Source: Macrostomum hystrix (taxonomy: Eukaryota; Platyhelminthes; Macrostomidae). Taken from it: DNA of 64,000 nt. Position numbers and translations under genes: made by a program. Below are positions 20,965-32,664 of this stretch, piece after piece. Positions within the stretch are counted from its first letter, which is position 1. Every line of letters starts with the position of its first letter. The notes below the pieces were generated by a model. That model was not told where the DNA came from and searched no databases. It saw nothing but the letters and a program-made list of their open reading frames with translations. The DNA is taken from NCBI GenBank assembly GCA_950097015.1, contig CATNEN010000038.1, positions 32,078,501 to 32,142,500 of the forward strand, read 5' to 3'.

Positions 20965-23900
20965 ATGTCTCACCAACAGTCTTCGGAGCAGTTGCAGTTT
21001 GTTAACCGGCTTAATCCGGTCACCGGCGAAATGGAGTGGTGCCTTCTGCCCATAGACTACGATTATAGACAGGAGATCGCCTGCTCCGCCTACGGAGATA
21101 TGCTGCACGATACGGCTAGGAATAAGGCCTATTTCTCTGCACTTCGCAGAGCTATAAATCGGATGCCTAAGCCTATTAGAGTGCTCGATATAGGCACTGG
21201 TGGGTTTTTCTAGTGTTTTTGAGTTGTTCGAATTCAATACTTTACTTTATTAGGGTCAGATAAATAAAAATGTGTTTTGAATTGTTATACCTGGCTATAG
21301 TTGGCTTAGTGTACTTTGTTATTTAATGATAAACCAATCAAGTGCAAGCTACGAAAACTCTTAAGCAGCGATTGAGTTCAAAGGATGATGACCTTGGGCA
21401 AATGCTTAAAGGATGACCTTCAGACTAGATGACCTTCAGACTAGATGACCTTCAGACTAGATGACCTTCAGACTAGATGACCATCAGACTAGATGACCGT
21501 CCTTCAGACAAAATGACCTTCAGACTAGATGACCATCAGACTAGATGACCTTCAGACTAGATGACCTTCAGACTAGATGACCTTCAGACTAGATGACCTT
21601 CAGACTAGATGACCATCAGACTAGATGACCTTCAGACTAGATGACCTTCAGACTAGATGACCTTCAGACTAGATGACCATCAGACTAGATGACCTTCAGA
21701 CAAGATGACCTTCAGACTAGATGACCTTCAGACTAGATGACCTTCAGACAAGATGACCTTCAGACTAGATGACCTTCAGACTAGATGACCTTCAGACTAG
21801 ATGACCTTCAGACTGGATGACCTTCAGACTGGATGACCTTCAGACTAGATGACCTTCAGACTGGATGACCTTCAGACTAGATGACCATCAGACTAGATGA
21901 CCATCAGACTAGATGACCATCAGACTGGATGACCTTCAGACTGGATGACCTTCAGACTAGATGACCTTCAGACTGGATGACCTTCAGACTAGATGACCTT
22001 CAGACTAGATGACCTTCAGACTGGATGACCATCAGACTAGATGACCTTCAGACTAGATGACCATCAGACTGGATGACCATCAGACTAGATGACCTTCAGA
22101 CTAGATGACCATCAGACTAGATGACCATCAGACTAGATGACCTTCAGACAAGATGACCTTCAGACTGGATGACCATCAGACTAGATGACCTTCAGACTAG
22201 ATGACCTTCAGACTAGATGACCTTCAGACTAGATAACCTTCAGACTAGATGACCTTCAGACTAGATGACCATCAGACTAGATGACCATCAGACAAGATGA
22301 CCTTCAGACTAGACGACTTTGAGCTAATTAGTTGAAAATGAGTAGATAATCTTTAACTAAAGAAGTTTAATATTCAAACAAGCACCGTGTGTACCAAGAC
22401 TTTCGAATTTACCTTGTATTTCCGTAAAAAATTATCCACAGGCAGCGGACTGCTCAGCATGATGGCAGCCAGTCTGGGCGCAGATTCTGTCACAGCGTGC
22501 GAAGCTTTCGAGCCTGTGGCAGCTTGCGCCCAGCGAGTCATTGCTGCTAACGGATTTCTGAGCACAAATGGAGGTACGGGCTATAGCTAGAGTACTTAAA
22601 AATTACAGATCTTTTATTTTAACAGATTACTAAAGTTCATACAATGACTTGACAGTTCAGGAAGTGGTTAGACAGTTCAGGAAGTGGTTAGACAGTTCAG
22701 GAAGTGGTTAGACAGTTCAGGAAGTGGTTTGACAGTTCAGGAAGTGGTTAGGCAGTTCAGGAAGTGGTTAGGCAGTTCAGGAAGTGGTTAGGCAGTTCAG
22801 GAAGTGGTTAGACAGTTCAGGAAGTGGTTAGACAGTTCAGGAAGTGGTTAGACAGTTCAGGATGTGGTTAGACAGTTCAGGAAGTGTTAAGTCGGTTTAT
22901 AAAGTACTTAATTGCCGGATGCATTTAAAAAGTTGTAAAATTCAACAATTGTATTTTTTTAAACGCAGGCAATAGTGGAGTCAAATTAGTTGCCAAGCGT
23001 TCAACAGACGTAGACGCCAATAAAGATTTGGTTAACGGCGAGAGGGCGAATCTACTCGTAGCCGAACTATTCGACACCGAGCTCATTGGCGAAGGCGCTC
23101 TACAATCGTTTGAAGATGCCGCTAAGCGTTTGTTAACTCCGGACGCTGTTGTGCTGCCCTGGGAGGGCCGGCTCCGCTGTGCGCTGTTCCAATCGGATTC
23201 CCTGGCCAGATATCACTATCTACAGGTTAGTCCTCATGGACTTGAGAGAGAGAATAGTGGAGAGTGACGACCAGAAATCGGAGAGTGCAGTAGTGAAATC
23301 GGAGTGACTAGAGAAATTGGAGAGTGACTAGAGAAATCGGAGAGTGCAGTAGTGAAATCGGAGTGACTAGAGAAATTGGAGAGTGACTAGAGAAATCGGA
23401 GAGTGCAGTAGTGAAATCGGAGTGACTAGAGAAATTGGAGAGTGACTAGAGAAATCGGAGAGTGACTAGAGAAATCGGAGAGTGATTAGAGAAATCGGAG
23501 AGTGACTAGAGAAATCGGAGAGTGACTAGAGAAATCGGAGAGTGATTAGAGAAATCGGAGAGTGACTAGAGAAATCTGAGAGTGACTAGAGAAATCGGAG
23601 AGTGATTAGGGAAATCGGAGAGTGACTAGGGAAATCGGAGAGTGACTAGGGAAATCGGAGAGTGACTAGGGAAATCGGAGAGTGACTAGAGAAATCGGAG
23701 AGTGATTAGGGAAATCGGACAGTGATTAGGAAAATCGGAAAGTGACTAGAGAACTCGAAAGGTGACTAGGGAAATCGGAGAGTGACTAGTGAAATCGGAG
23801 AGTGACTAGAGAAATCGGACAGTGATTATAGAAATCGGAGAGTGACTAGAGAAATCGGAGAGTGACTAGAGAAATCGGAGAGTGACTAGAGAAATCGGAG

Positions 23901-26900
23901 AGTGACTAGAGAAATCGGAGAGTGACTAGAGAACTCGGAGAGTGACTAGAGAAATCTGAGAGTGACTAGAGAAATCTGAGAGTGACTAGAGAACTCGGAG
24001 AGTGATTAGGGAAATCGGAGAGTGATTAGAGAAATCGGAGAGTGACTAGAGAACTCGAAGGGTGAATAGAGAAATCGGAGAGTGACTAGTGAAATCGGAG
24101 AGTGACTAGAGAAATCGGAGAGTGACTAGAGAACTCGAAGGGTGAATAGAGAACTCGAAGGGTGAATAGAGAAATCGGAGAGTGACTAGTGAAATCGGAG
24201 AGTGATTAGGGAAATCGGAGAGTGACTAGAGAAATCTGAGAGTGACTAGAGAAATCGGAGAGTGATTAGGGAAATCGGAGAGTGACTAGGGAAATCGGAG
24301 AGTGACTAGGGAAATCGGAGAGTGACTAGGGAAATCGGAGAGTGACTAGAGAAATCGGAGAGTGATTAGGGAAATCGGACAGTGACTAGAGAACTCGAAG
24401 GGTGAATAGAGAACTCGAAGGGTGAATAGAGAAATCGGAGAATGACTAGTGAAATCGGAGAGTGACTAGAGAAATCGGAGAGTGACTAGAGAAATCGGAG
24501 AGTGATTAGGGAAATCGGAGAGTGATTAGGGAAATCGGAGAGTGATTAGGGAAATCGGAGAGTGATTAGGGAAATCGGAGAGTGATTAGGGAAATCGGAG
24601 AGTGATTAGGGAAATCGGAGAGTGACTAGAGAAATCAAATAGTGACAATGTATCAAGGTAAAAAATAGATTTATAAATAAATTCGTAATAAAATTGGATG
24701 GTTAAAATGTTATCTAGTGCAGTTTTGAGGTTAGTGATAAAAATGAATGTAACTGAAGTAACGCTGAAAATTATTCAAATAACTGAAAGGTTTGCCTGTC
24801 AAGTTAATGAATTATTGGCAATGCCAAACTTGCTAGTTGCTTGCACCTTTTTGACACGGCAGAAAATATAAATCAGTATAATTGAAACCGACTTTTGAGA
24901 ACTGGTTTTGTGCACGCTATTTGCGACTTATCGCCATGATCAGATGTGCGCAACTCAATGCCTAGAGTACATCCGCTTCCGGAATGTCCTGACAGAAGCC
25001 CCCTAACTCACATGTCTAAATCCTAAGCCGTATGCTAGCCTCCCATTCAATAATTATGAATGAAGTTTGACAGTTTGAAGAATGGCAGTTTATCTTTTCA
25101 GTTCTGTTTCAAAGAGTTATCCGAAATAATTGGCAGTAAATCTCCGAATCTTTCATCTCTATCCTTCTATCTTTCATCGCTATCCTTCTCTTCTGTATTT
25201 CATCTCTATCCTTCTCTTCTGTAATTTATCTCTATCCTATTATCTCATCTCTATCCTACTATCTCATCTCTATCCTACTATCTCGTCTCTATCCTACTAT
25301 CTCGTCTCTATCCTTCTCTTCTGTAATTTATCTCTATCCTACTATCTCATCTCTATCCTTCTCTTCTGTAATTTATCTCTATCCTACTATCTCATCTCTA
25401 TCCTTCTCTTCTGTAATTTATCTCTATCCTACTATCTCATCTCTATCCTACTATCTCATCTCTATCCTACTATCTCATCTCTATCCTACTATCTCGTCTC
25501 TATCCTACTATCTCGTCTCTATCCTACTGTCTTCAATCTCTATCCTACTGTCCCCAATCTCTATCCTACTGTCTCCAATCTCTATCCTACTGTCTCCAAT
25601 CTCTAGCCTACTGTCTCCAATCTCTATCCTACTGTCTCCAATCTCTATCCTACTGTCTCCAATCTCTATCCTACTGTCTCCAATCTCTATCCTACTGTCT
25701 CCAATCTCTATCCTACTGTCTCCAATCTCTATCCTACTGTCTCCAATCTCTATCCTACTGTCTCCAATCTCTATCCTACTGTCTCCAATCTCTATCCTAC
25801 TGTCCCCAATCTCTATCCTACTGTCTCCAATCTCTATCCTACTGTCCCCAATCTCTATCCTACTGTCTCCAATCTCTATCCTACTGTCTCCAATCTCTAT
25901 CCTACTGTCCCCAATCTCTATCCTACTGTCTCCAATCTCTATCCTACTGTCCCCAATCTCTATCCTACTGTCTTCAATCTCTATCCTACTGTCTCCAATC
26001 TCTATCCTACTGTCTCCAATCTCTATCCTACTGTCTCCAATCTCTATCCTACTGTCTCCAATCTCTATCCTACTGTCTCCAATCTCTATCCTACTGTCTC
26101 CAATCTCTATCCTACTGTCCCCAATCTCTATCCTACTGTCTCCAATCTCTATCCTACTGTCTCCAATCTCTATCCTACTGTCTTCAATCTCTATCCGACA
26201 TTCTTCAATCTCTATCCTGCTGTCTTTAATTTCTATCCCACATTCTTCAATCTCTATCCCACATTCTTCAATCTCTATCCAACCAATCATTCACCCTGAA
26301 ACACTTTAGTCAGGTCCCTGGCGTCATTTACCCGGAGCCGTCTCGTGTCCCGGCCTGGCCGCGCCCCTGGAGCTGCAACTTTCCCAACTGGTGCCCGGCA
26401 AAGATTTCAAACTCCTAACCCAGCCCTTTGAAGTTCGCCGCTTTTCATTCGGACCGCCAAGCTGTTTAAATAATCTGCCAGACAATATTGAGACAGTCAG
26501 TGTCTCGGTGCCCTGGCTAGATTCCAACTATGAAGGCGATGTGACTGGCTGCTTCCTGTGGTGGGACCTCCTGATGGATCCTTGGCCAGGCGCTGAACTG
26601 CTCAGCACGGAGCCGTCCTGGGCTGCCGCCAGCGGCGAAGCTCAATTTCGCGAGCACTGGATGCAGTCCGTGCACTTTTTCCCGTCGCCAAGGCGTCGGC
26701 AAATCGGCGTCGATAATCATCGACTAAGCCACTGGCACGACGGCTACGGAAATTATTTCGATCTAGAATCTTCGGCTACGGCTGACAAGAATTGCTTCGA
26801 CAAGAATCGTTTCTGCTCTTGTGGAATTCATCAAGCTGTTAGCAGGTCGCGTCTAGCCGAAACCCAGGACCCAGCCTACGTTGATAGCCACACTGGATGG

Positions 26901-28715
26901 CTAAGGCGGCTGCTGGTAGCTCGACCCAACCGACCTCTGGCCACCGTTGGTGATCTGTGCGTTCTGCCTCGATTGCTGGCCACTTTGAGGCCTGCCGATT
27001 CCTTACAGTCTGTGCTCTGCGTTGAACCGCGTCAGCGTTGTCGAGACATTCTCCAAGCCGTCACCGCCGCCGCCGCTGCTGCTGATGCTGACTTTAGCGA
27101 AGATTCCGGTGGCTACGACAAGGCGGTAATTGCCGGGCTGCCCAACTTGGAAGATCCAGAAAACGAAGGATTGATTCTGTTAGGTGAGATGCGTAGAGTA
27201 TTACAGAGGCTGTTAGACACTAAGAGTGTTACAGAGGCTGTTAGACACTAAGAGTGTTACAGAGGCTGTTAGACACTAAGAGTGTTACAGAGGCTGTTAG
27301 ACACTAAGAGTGTTACAGAGGCTGTTAGACACTAATAGTGTTACAGAGGCTGTTAGACACTAAGAGTGTTACAGAGGCTGTTAGACACTAAGAGTGTTAC
27401 AGAGGCTGTTAGACACTAAGAGTGTTACAAAGGCTGTTAGACACTCAGAGTGTTACAGAGGCTGTTAGACACTCAGAGTGTTACAGAGGCTGTTAGACAC
27501 TAAGAGTGTTACAGAGACTGTTAGACACTAATAGTGTTACAGAGGCTGTTAGACACTAAGAGTGTTACAGAGGCTGTTAGACACTAAGAGTGTTACAGAG
27601 GCTGTTAGACACTAGGAGTGTTGCAGAGGCTGTTAGACACTAATAGTGTTACAGAGGCTGTTAGACACTAAGAGTGTTACAGAGGCTGTTAGACACTAAG
27701 AGTGTTACAGAGGCTGTTAGACACTAAGAGTGTTACAAAGGCTGTTAGACACTCAGAGTGTTACAGAGGCTGTTAGACACTCAGAGTGTTACAGAGGCTG
27801 TTAGACACTAAGAGTGTTACAAAGGCTGTTAGACACTAAGAGTGTTACAGAGGCTGTTAGACACTAAGGGTGTTACAGAGGCTGTTAGACACTAAGAGTG
27901 TTACAGAGGCTGTTAGACACTAAGAGTGTTACAGAGGCTGTTAGACACTAAGAGTGTTACAGAGGCTGTTAGACACTAAGAGTGTTACAGAGGCTGTTAT
28001 ATATTTCCCATTTCCAGCCGAGCCGAGCTTCGCCTCCAGTCTCCTGCCCTGGGACGAGTTGCGCTTCTGGCATCTGGCTGCAGCGGCATCGTCTTCCCGT
28101 TCTAAGCCTGCTGAAATCTACCCGAACCTCTGCCGCATCATGGCTGCCCCCGTGCTATTCAACGATCTTCACAAGCTTCGCTCTCCAGTCGGTCCGAACG
28201 GCTGCGAAGGCTTCGACCTGACCGAATTCGACAGATTAGCCAGTCCGGCCGCTGATGCCGCGTTTCCCAAGCTCGAATCCCAACCATTGTGGGAATATCC
28301 GGGCCAGCTGCTTGACGAGCCGCAACTGCTGCTAGAACTCGCCTGGTCAAAACATTTTGCTAATGCGGGGAATCCTAATTCAATCATCGAAGGCGATGTT
28401 TGCCGATTTTCGCCAGCAACTGCCAGCTCTGCGGCCAATGGCCTGGCAATTTGGTGCGACTGGTTCGCCCAGTTTGACAATAGCGAGCCTGTTCCTGTCC
28501 TGCTTACTGGCATTGTCAGCGCCGCCGCTGATCGAACTGTGCTGCCCCGACAACTCAACGCCCAGGATTGGAATCGGTACAGGCGTCAGGGTGTGCTCAT
28601 GCTCAGTCCTGGGACTGCTGCTGCTGCTGCTGCCGATGCTTCGCTAACTGTTTCCGCCAAATACCAATTGGATAGCGCAGAATTGACTGTGTCAGTTCAT
28701 AATTCTCATTGTTGA
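20965..28715 (+). CDS. PRMT7: Protein arginine N-methyltransferase 7, six coding exons
   Basis: Exons 20965-21199, 22442-22573, 22969-23225, 25102-25135, 26314-27183 and 28018-28715 (stop TGA) total 2,226 nt, 741 residues with no frame break. PRMT7 monomethylates arginine (type III) using S-adenosylmethionine in two tandem methyltransferase domains. Domain 1 has EMEW near the start, then [16 protein letters not shown], the SAM-binding [15 protein letters not shown], and the double-E loop [12 protein letters not shown]. Domain 2 has [70 protein letters not shown] and [10 protein letters not shown], in the usual order. The start is the first ATG after a TTTTCAG acceptor. The 34-nt exon 25102-25135 is needed to restore frame. 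It is somewhat longer than the roughly 690 residues usual in vertebrates. Confidence 0.93.
21415..22318. repeat. 16-bp minisatellite in PRMT7 intron 1, about 55 copies
   Basis: Units GATGACCTTCAGACTA with CCATCAG, GACTGG and GACAAG variants in irregular order. Non-array intron sequence flanks it on both sides. Confidence 0.96.
22643..22888. repeat. 20-bp minisatellite in PRMT7 intron 2, about 12 copies
   Basis: Units GACAGTTCAGGAAGTGGTTA, nearly uniform, with GGCAG and TTTGACAG variants. Confidence 0.95.
23250..24640. repeat. 20-bp minisatellite in PRMT7 intron 3, about 70 copies
   Basis: Units GAGAAATCGGAGAGTGACTA, with early 18-bp GCAGTAGTGAAATCGGAGT variants and later GATTAGG, GAACTCGAAGGGTGAATA and GAAATCTGAG variants. 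Blocks of several hundred bp recur with the same variant order (about 23580-23720 and 24240-24370). The array starts about 25 bp after the donor. Confidence 0.96.
24641..25101. other. Non-repetitive part of PRMT7 intron 3
   Basis: AT-rich sequence ending in the acceptor TTATCTTTTCAG that precedes the micro-exon. Confidence 0.6.
25145..25530. repeat. 19-bp minisatellite in PRMT7 intron 4
   Basis: Units TCTCATCTCTATCCTACTA, with CTTCTCTTCTGTAATTTA variants repeating at longer intervals. It merges into the next array through the shared string TCTCTATCCTACT. Confidence 0.93.
25531..26285. repeat. 21-bp minisatellite in PRMT7 intron 4, about 35 copies
   Basis: Units TCTCCAATCTCTATCCTACT plus G, with CCCCAATC and CTTCAATC variants. 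The minus strand leaves a spurious 260-codon frame. It ends about 25 bp before the acceptor at 26312-26313. Confidence 0.96.
27190..28003. repeat. 28-bp minisatellite filling PRMT7 intron 5, about 29 copies
   Basis: Units containing AGAGGCTGTTAGACACTAAG and GTGTTAC occupy nearly the entire intron: about 6 bp follow the donor and about 14 bp remain before the acceptor. Variants CTCAGAG and CTAATAG recur in order, so a block of about 300 bp was duplicated. Confidence 0.96.
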
Positions 28716-28829
28716 TCTACAATTCTGGCTGGATCTTCTATGCTGTTGCAATGCTGCTTTTTCGACACTTTAATTTCATATCTGTGCGAGCATTTTGATT
28801 CTCTTGATCATTATACTCTACGCCTTTTC
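28716..28829 (+). other. PRMT7 3' UTR start
   Basis: Short non-repetitive sequence after the TGA stop. No AATAAA is seen before the next array begins. Confidence 0.5.
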
Positions 28830-30450
28830 TTCTTTTCTCCCCCTCTCTGACTCTTCATTTCTCTCCCTGTGACTCTTCCTTTCTCCCCCTCTCTGACTCT
28901 TCATTTCTCCCCCCTGACTCTTCATTTCTCTCCCTGTGACTCTTCCTTTCTCCCCCTCTCTGACTCTTCATTTCTCTCCCCTGACTCTTCATTTCTCTCC
29001 CCCCTGACTCTTCATTTCTCTTCCCTCTGACTCTTCATTTCTCTTCCTCTCTGACTCTTCATTTCTCTCCCCTCTGACTCTTCATTTCTCTCCCCCCTGA
29101 CTCTTCTTTTCTCCCCCTCTCTGACTCTTCATTTCTCTCCCTGTGACTCTTCCTTTCTCCCCCTCTCTGACTCTTCCTTTCTCCCCCTCTCTGACTCTTC
29201 ATTTCTCTCCCTGTGACTCTTCCTTTCTCCCCCTCTCTGACTCTTCATTTCTCTCCCTCTCTGACTCTTCATTTCTCTCCCCTCTGACTCTTCATTTCTC
29301 TCCCCCCTGACTCTTCATTTCTCTCCCCCCTGACTCTTCATTTCTCTCCCCTCTGACTCTTCATTTCTCTCCCTCTCTGACTCTTCATTTCTCTCCCCTC
29401 TGACTCTTCATTTCTCTCCCCCCTGACTCTTCATTTCTCTCCCCCCTGACTCTTCATTTCTCTCCCCTCTGACTCTTCATTTCTCTCCCTCTCTGACTCT
29501 TCATTTCTCTCCCCTCTGACTCTTCATTTCTCTCCCCCCTGACTCTTCTTTTCTCCCCCTCTCTGACTCTTCATTTCTCTCCCTGTGACTCTTCCTTTCT
29601 CCCCCTCTCTGACTCTTCATTTCTCTCCCTCTCTGACTCTTCATTTCTCTCCCCTCCGACTCTTCATTTCTCTCCCCTGACTCTTCATTTCTCTCCCCTC
29701 TGACTCTTCATTTCTCTCCCTCTCTGACTCTTCATTTCTCTCCCTCTCTGACTCTTCATTTCTCTCCCTCTCTGACTCTTCATTTCTCTCCCTCTCTGAC
29801 TCTTCATTTCTCTCCCCTGTGACTCTTCCTTTCTCCCCCTCTCTGACTCTTCATTTCTCCCCCTCTCTGACTCTTCATTTCTCTCCCTCTCTGACTCTTC
29901 ATTTCTCTCCCCTGTGACTCTTCATTTCTCTCCCCTCCGACTCTTCATTTCTCTCCCCTCTGACTCTTCATTTCTCTCCCCTCTGACTCTTCATTTCTCC
30001 CCCTCTCTGACTCTTCATTTCTCTCCCTCTCTGACTCTTCATTTCTCTCCCCTGTGACTCTTCATTTCTCCCCCCTGACTCTTCATTTCTCTCCCTCTCT
30101 GACTCTTCATTTCTCTCCCCCCTGACTCTTCATTTCTCTCCCTCTCTGACTCTTCATTTCTCTCCCTCTCTGACTCTTCATTTCTCTCCCTCTCTGACTC
30201 TTCATTTCTCTCCCCTCTGACTCTTCATTTCTCCCCCCCTGACTCTTCATTTCTCTCCCTCTCTGACTCTTCATTTCTCTCCCCTGTGACTCTTCCTTTC
30301 TCCCCCTCTCTGACTCTTCATTTCTCCCCCTCTCTGACTCTTCATTTCTCCCCCTCTCTGACTCTTCATTTCTCTCCCCTCTGACTCTTCATTTCTCCCC
30401 CCTCTCTGACTCTTCATTTCTCTCCCCTCTGACTCTATATTTCTTATCTC
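28830..30450. repeat. 22-24-bp pyrimidine-rich minisatellite, about 70 copies
   Basis: Units CTGACTCTTCATTTCTCTCC followed by CTCT, CCC, CT or TGTG. Unit length varies between 20 and 24 bp, unlike most arrays here. It starts just after the PRMT7 stop region. Confidence 0.95.
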
Positions 30451-30844
30451 TCTGACTCCTCATTTCTTATCTCTGACCGTGGCTTGTTGCAATGTTTTTT
30501 TCACTCTAATCAAGGCTACAATGGCAAAATAAGCTGTTTGGTTTAGATGATAAACTGTAGACTGATCGCAGATATAACAAATAGTATGATTTGAGGAGCA
30601 AAGCCAGTTCTTGTTTTTATCATTTTGCAAGATTGAATTGTTTGAATATATATCTTATATATTATATGTGCTGAACTGTACTCTTAATGCCAAATAATAT
30701 AGCCTTTACTAAAGCCACTTGACGGACAGAACAACATACGAGTTTTGGACTGAAAATTCAATAGCTTTGAAGCGAAAACTTAAGAAGATTAGAAACAATT
30801 GAGTTTAATATGGCGTTGCATCTGGCCTTCATCTAAATCCCAAT
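30451..30844. other. AT-rich spacer
   Basis: Non-repetitive sequence between two arrays. Nothing recognisable. Confidence 0.4.
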
Positions 30845-32140
30845 TTAGGATTCAAGGTTTAAAGTCATGGTTTTGGGATTTGGGATTTCAAGATGTGGGA
30901 TTCTGGATTGAAGTTTTCGGATTCTGGATTGAAGTTTTCGGATTCGGACTTGAAGTTTTGGGATTCGGGATTTTAATTGTGGGATTCTGGATTGTAATTG
31001 TGGGATTCGGGATTGAAGTTGTGGGATTCGGTATTTAAGTTATGGGATTCGGGATTGAAGTTATGGGATTCGGGATTGAAGTTTTGGGATTCGGTATTGA
31101 AGTTTTGGGATTCGGGATTGAAGTTTTGGGATTCGGAATTGAAGTTTTGGGATTCGGGATTTTAATTGTGGGATTCTGGATTGAAGTTGTGGGATTCTTG
31201 GGATTCGGTATTGAAGTTATGGGATTTGGGATTGAAGTTGTGGGATTTTTGGGATTCGGTATTGAAGTTATGGGATTTGGGATTGAAGTTTTGGGATTCG
31301 GTATTGAAGTTATGGGATTCGGTATTGAAGTTATGGGATTCGGTATTGAAGTTATGGGATTCGGTATTGAAGTTATGGGATTCGGTATTGAAGTTATGAG
31401 ATTCGGTATTGAAGTTATGGGATTCGGTATTGAAGTTATGGGATTCGGTATTGAAGTTATGGGATTCGGTATTGAAGTTATGTGATTCGGGATTGAAGTT
31501 ATGGGATTCGGTATTGAAGTTATGGGATTCGGTATTGAAGTTATGGGATTCGGGATTGAAGTTATGGGATTCGGTATTGAAGTTATGGGATTCGGTATTG
31601 AAGTTATGGGATTCGGTATTGAAGTTATGGGATTCGGTATTGAAGTTATGGGATTCGGTATTGAAGTTATGGGATTCGGGATTGAAGTTATGGGATTCGG
31701 TATTGAAGTTATGGGATTCGGGATTGAAGTTTTGGGATTCGGTATTGAAGTTATGGGATTCGGTATTGAAGTTATGGGATTCGGTATTGAAGTTATGGGA
31801 TTCGGTATTGAAGTTATGGGATTCGGTATTGAAGTTATGGGATTCGGTATTGAAGTTATGGGATTCGGTATTGAAGTTAAGGGATTCGGGATTGAAGTTT
31901 TGGGATTCGGTATTGAAGTTATGGGATTCGGTATTGAAGTTATGGGATTCGGTATTGAAGTTTTGGGATTCGGAATTGAAGTTATGGGATTCGGTATTGA
32001 AGTTATGGGATTCGGAATTGAAGTTATGGGATTCGGTATTGAAGTTATGGGATTCGGTATTGAAGTTATGGGATTCGGGATTGAAGTTATGGGATTCGGG
32101 ATTGAAGTTTTGGGATTTGGGATTCGGGATTTCAAGATGT
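30845..32140. repeat. 21-bp minisatellite, about 60 copies
   Basis: Units ATTGAAGTTATGGGATTCGG plus T, with TTTTGGGATTCGGG and TTGTGGGATTC variants at both ends and a homogeneous centre. All frames on both strands are open for hundreds of codons because the unit has no stop. These frames are not proteins. Confidence 0.96.
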
Positions 32141-32664
32141 GGGATTTCGGATATAACATTTTTGGGATTGCGGAATTCGGGTTTAAGTATTGGGATTTTT
32201 TGGATTATTGTTCACAGTTTTCTCGTCTTAATATTTTAAACCAGCTAGAGTGGTTCTCACGAAGTAAAAAGTACATCAAAATAGGCTTTTAAAAATGTAC
32301 ATTGCAAGCTGACAACCGCAGATACTATTATTGCACAACACAATTGTTAGACACTTTAACAGTTTGCCATGTTACAAACACCTGCTAATAAGATAATAAG
32401 AGAGTGCGCCAACAATTTATATTGTTTTGTTTGATATAGCTCAGCTATTGTTGCACAAGGACGAATTAAGCGAACGCATACACAATACATAAGAAGCTAA
32501 ATTGGAATGTCACGATCACTTTTAACTAAGGACAATTAAAAGTAGTTTCAACTTTAAGTGCAGTTTCTCAATGATCAACTAATTCGAACCTAAGTCAAAT
32601 GAAAGACTGCACCGGTTGGTTTACTTGGAAATTTCACCATGTATCATTGGAATAAAATGAAATT
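32141..32664. other. Non-repetitive spacer
   Basis: AT-rich sequence between arrays. No gene or RNA is supported. Confidence 0.4.

Noticed and set aside
31035..32292. Frames of 147-374 codons (IPNPITS, GFGIEVM, LWDSVLK repeats)
   Set aside because: All frames of the same 21-bp array are open simultaneously, so none shows protein-level selection.
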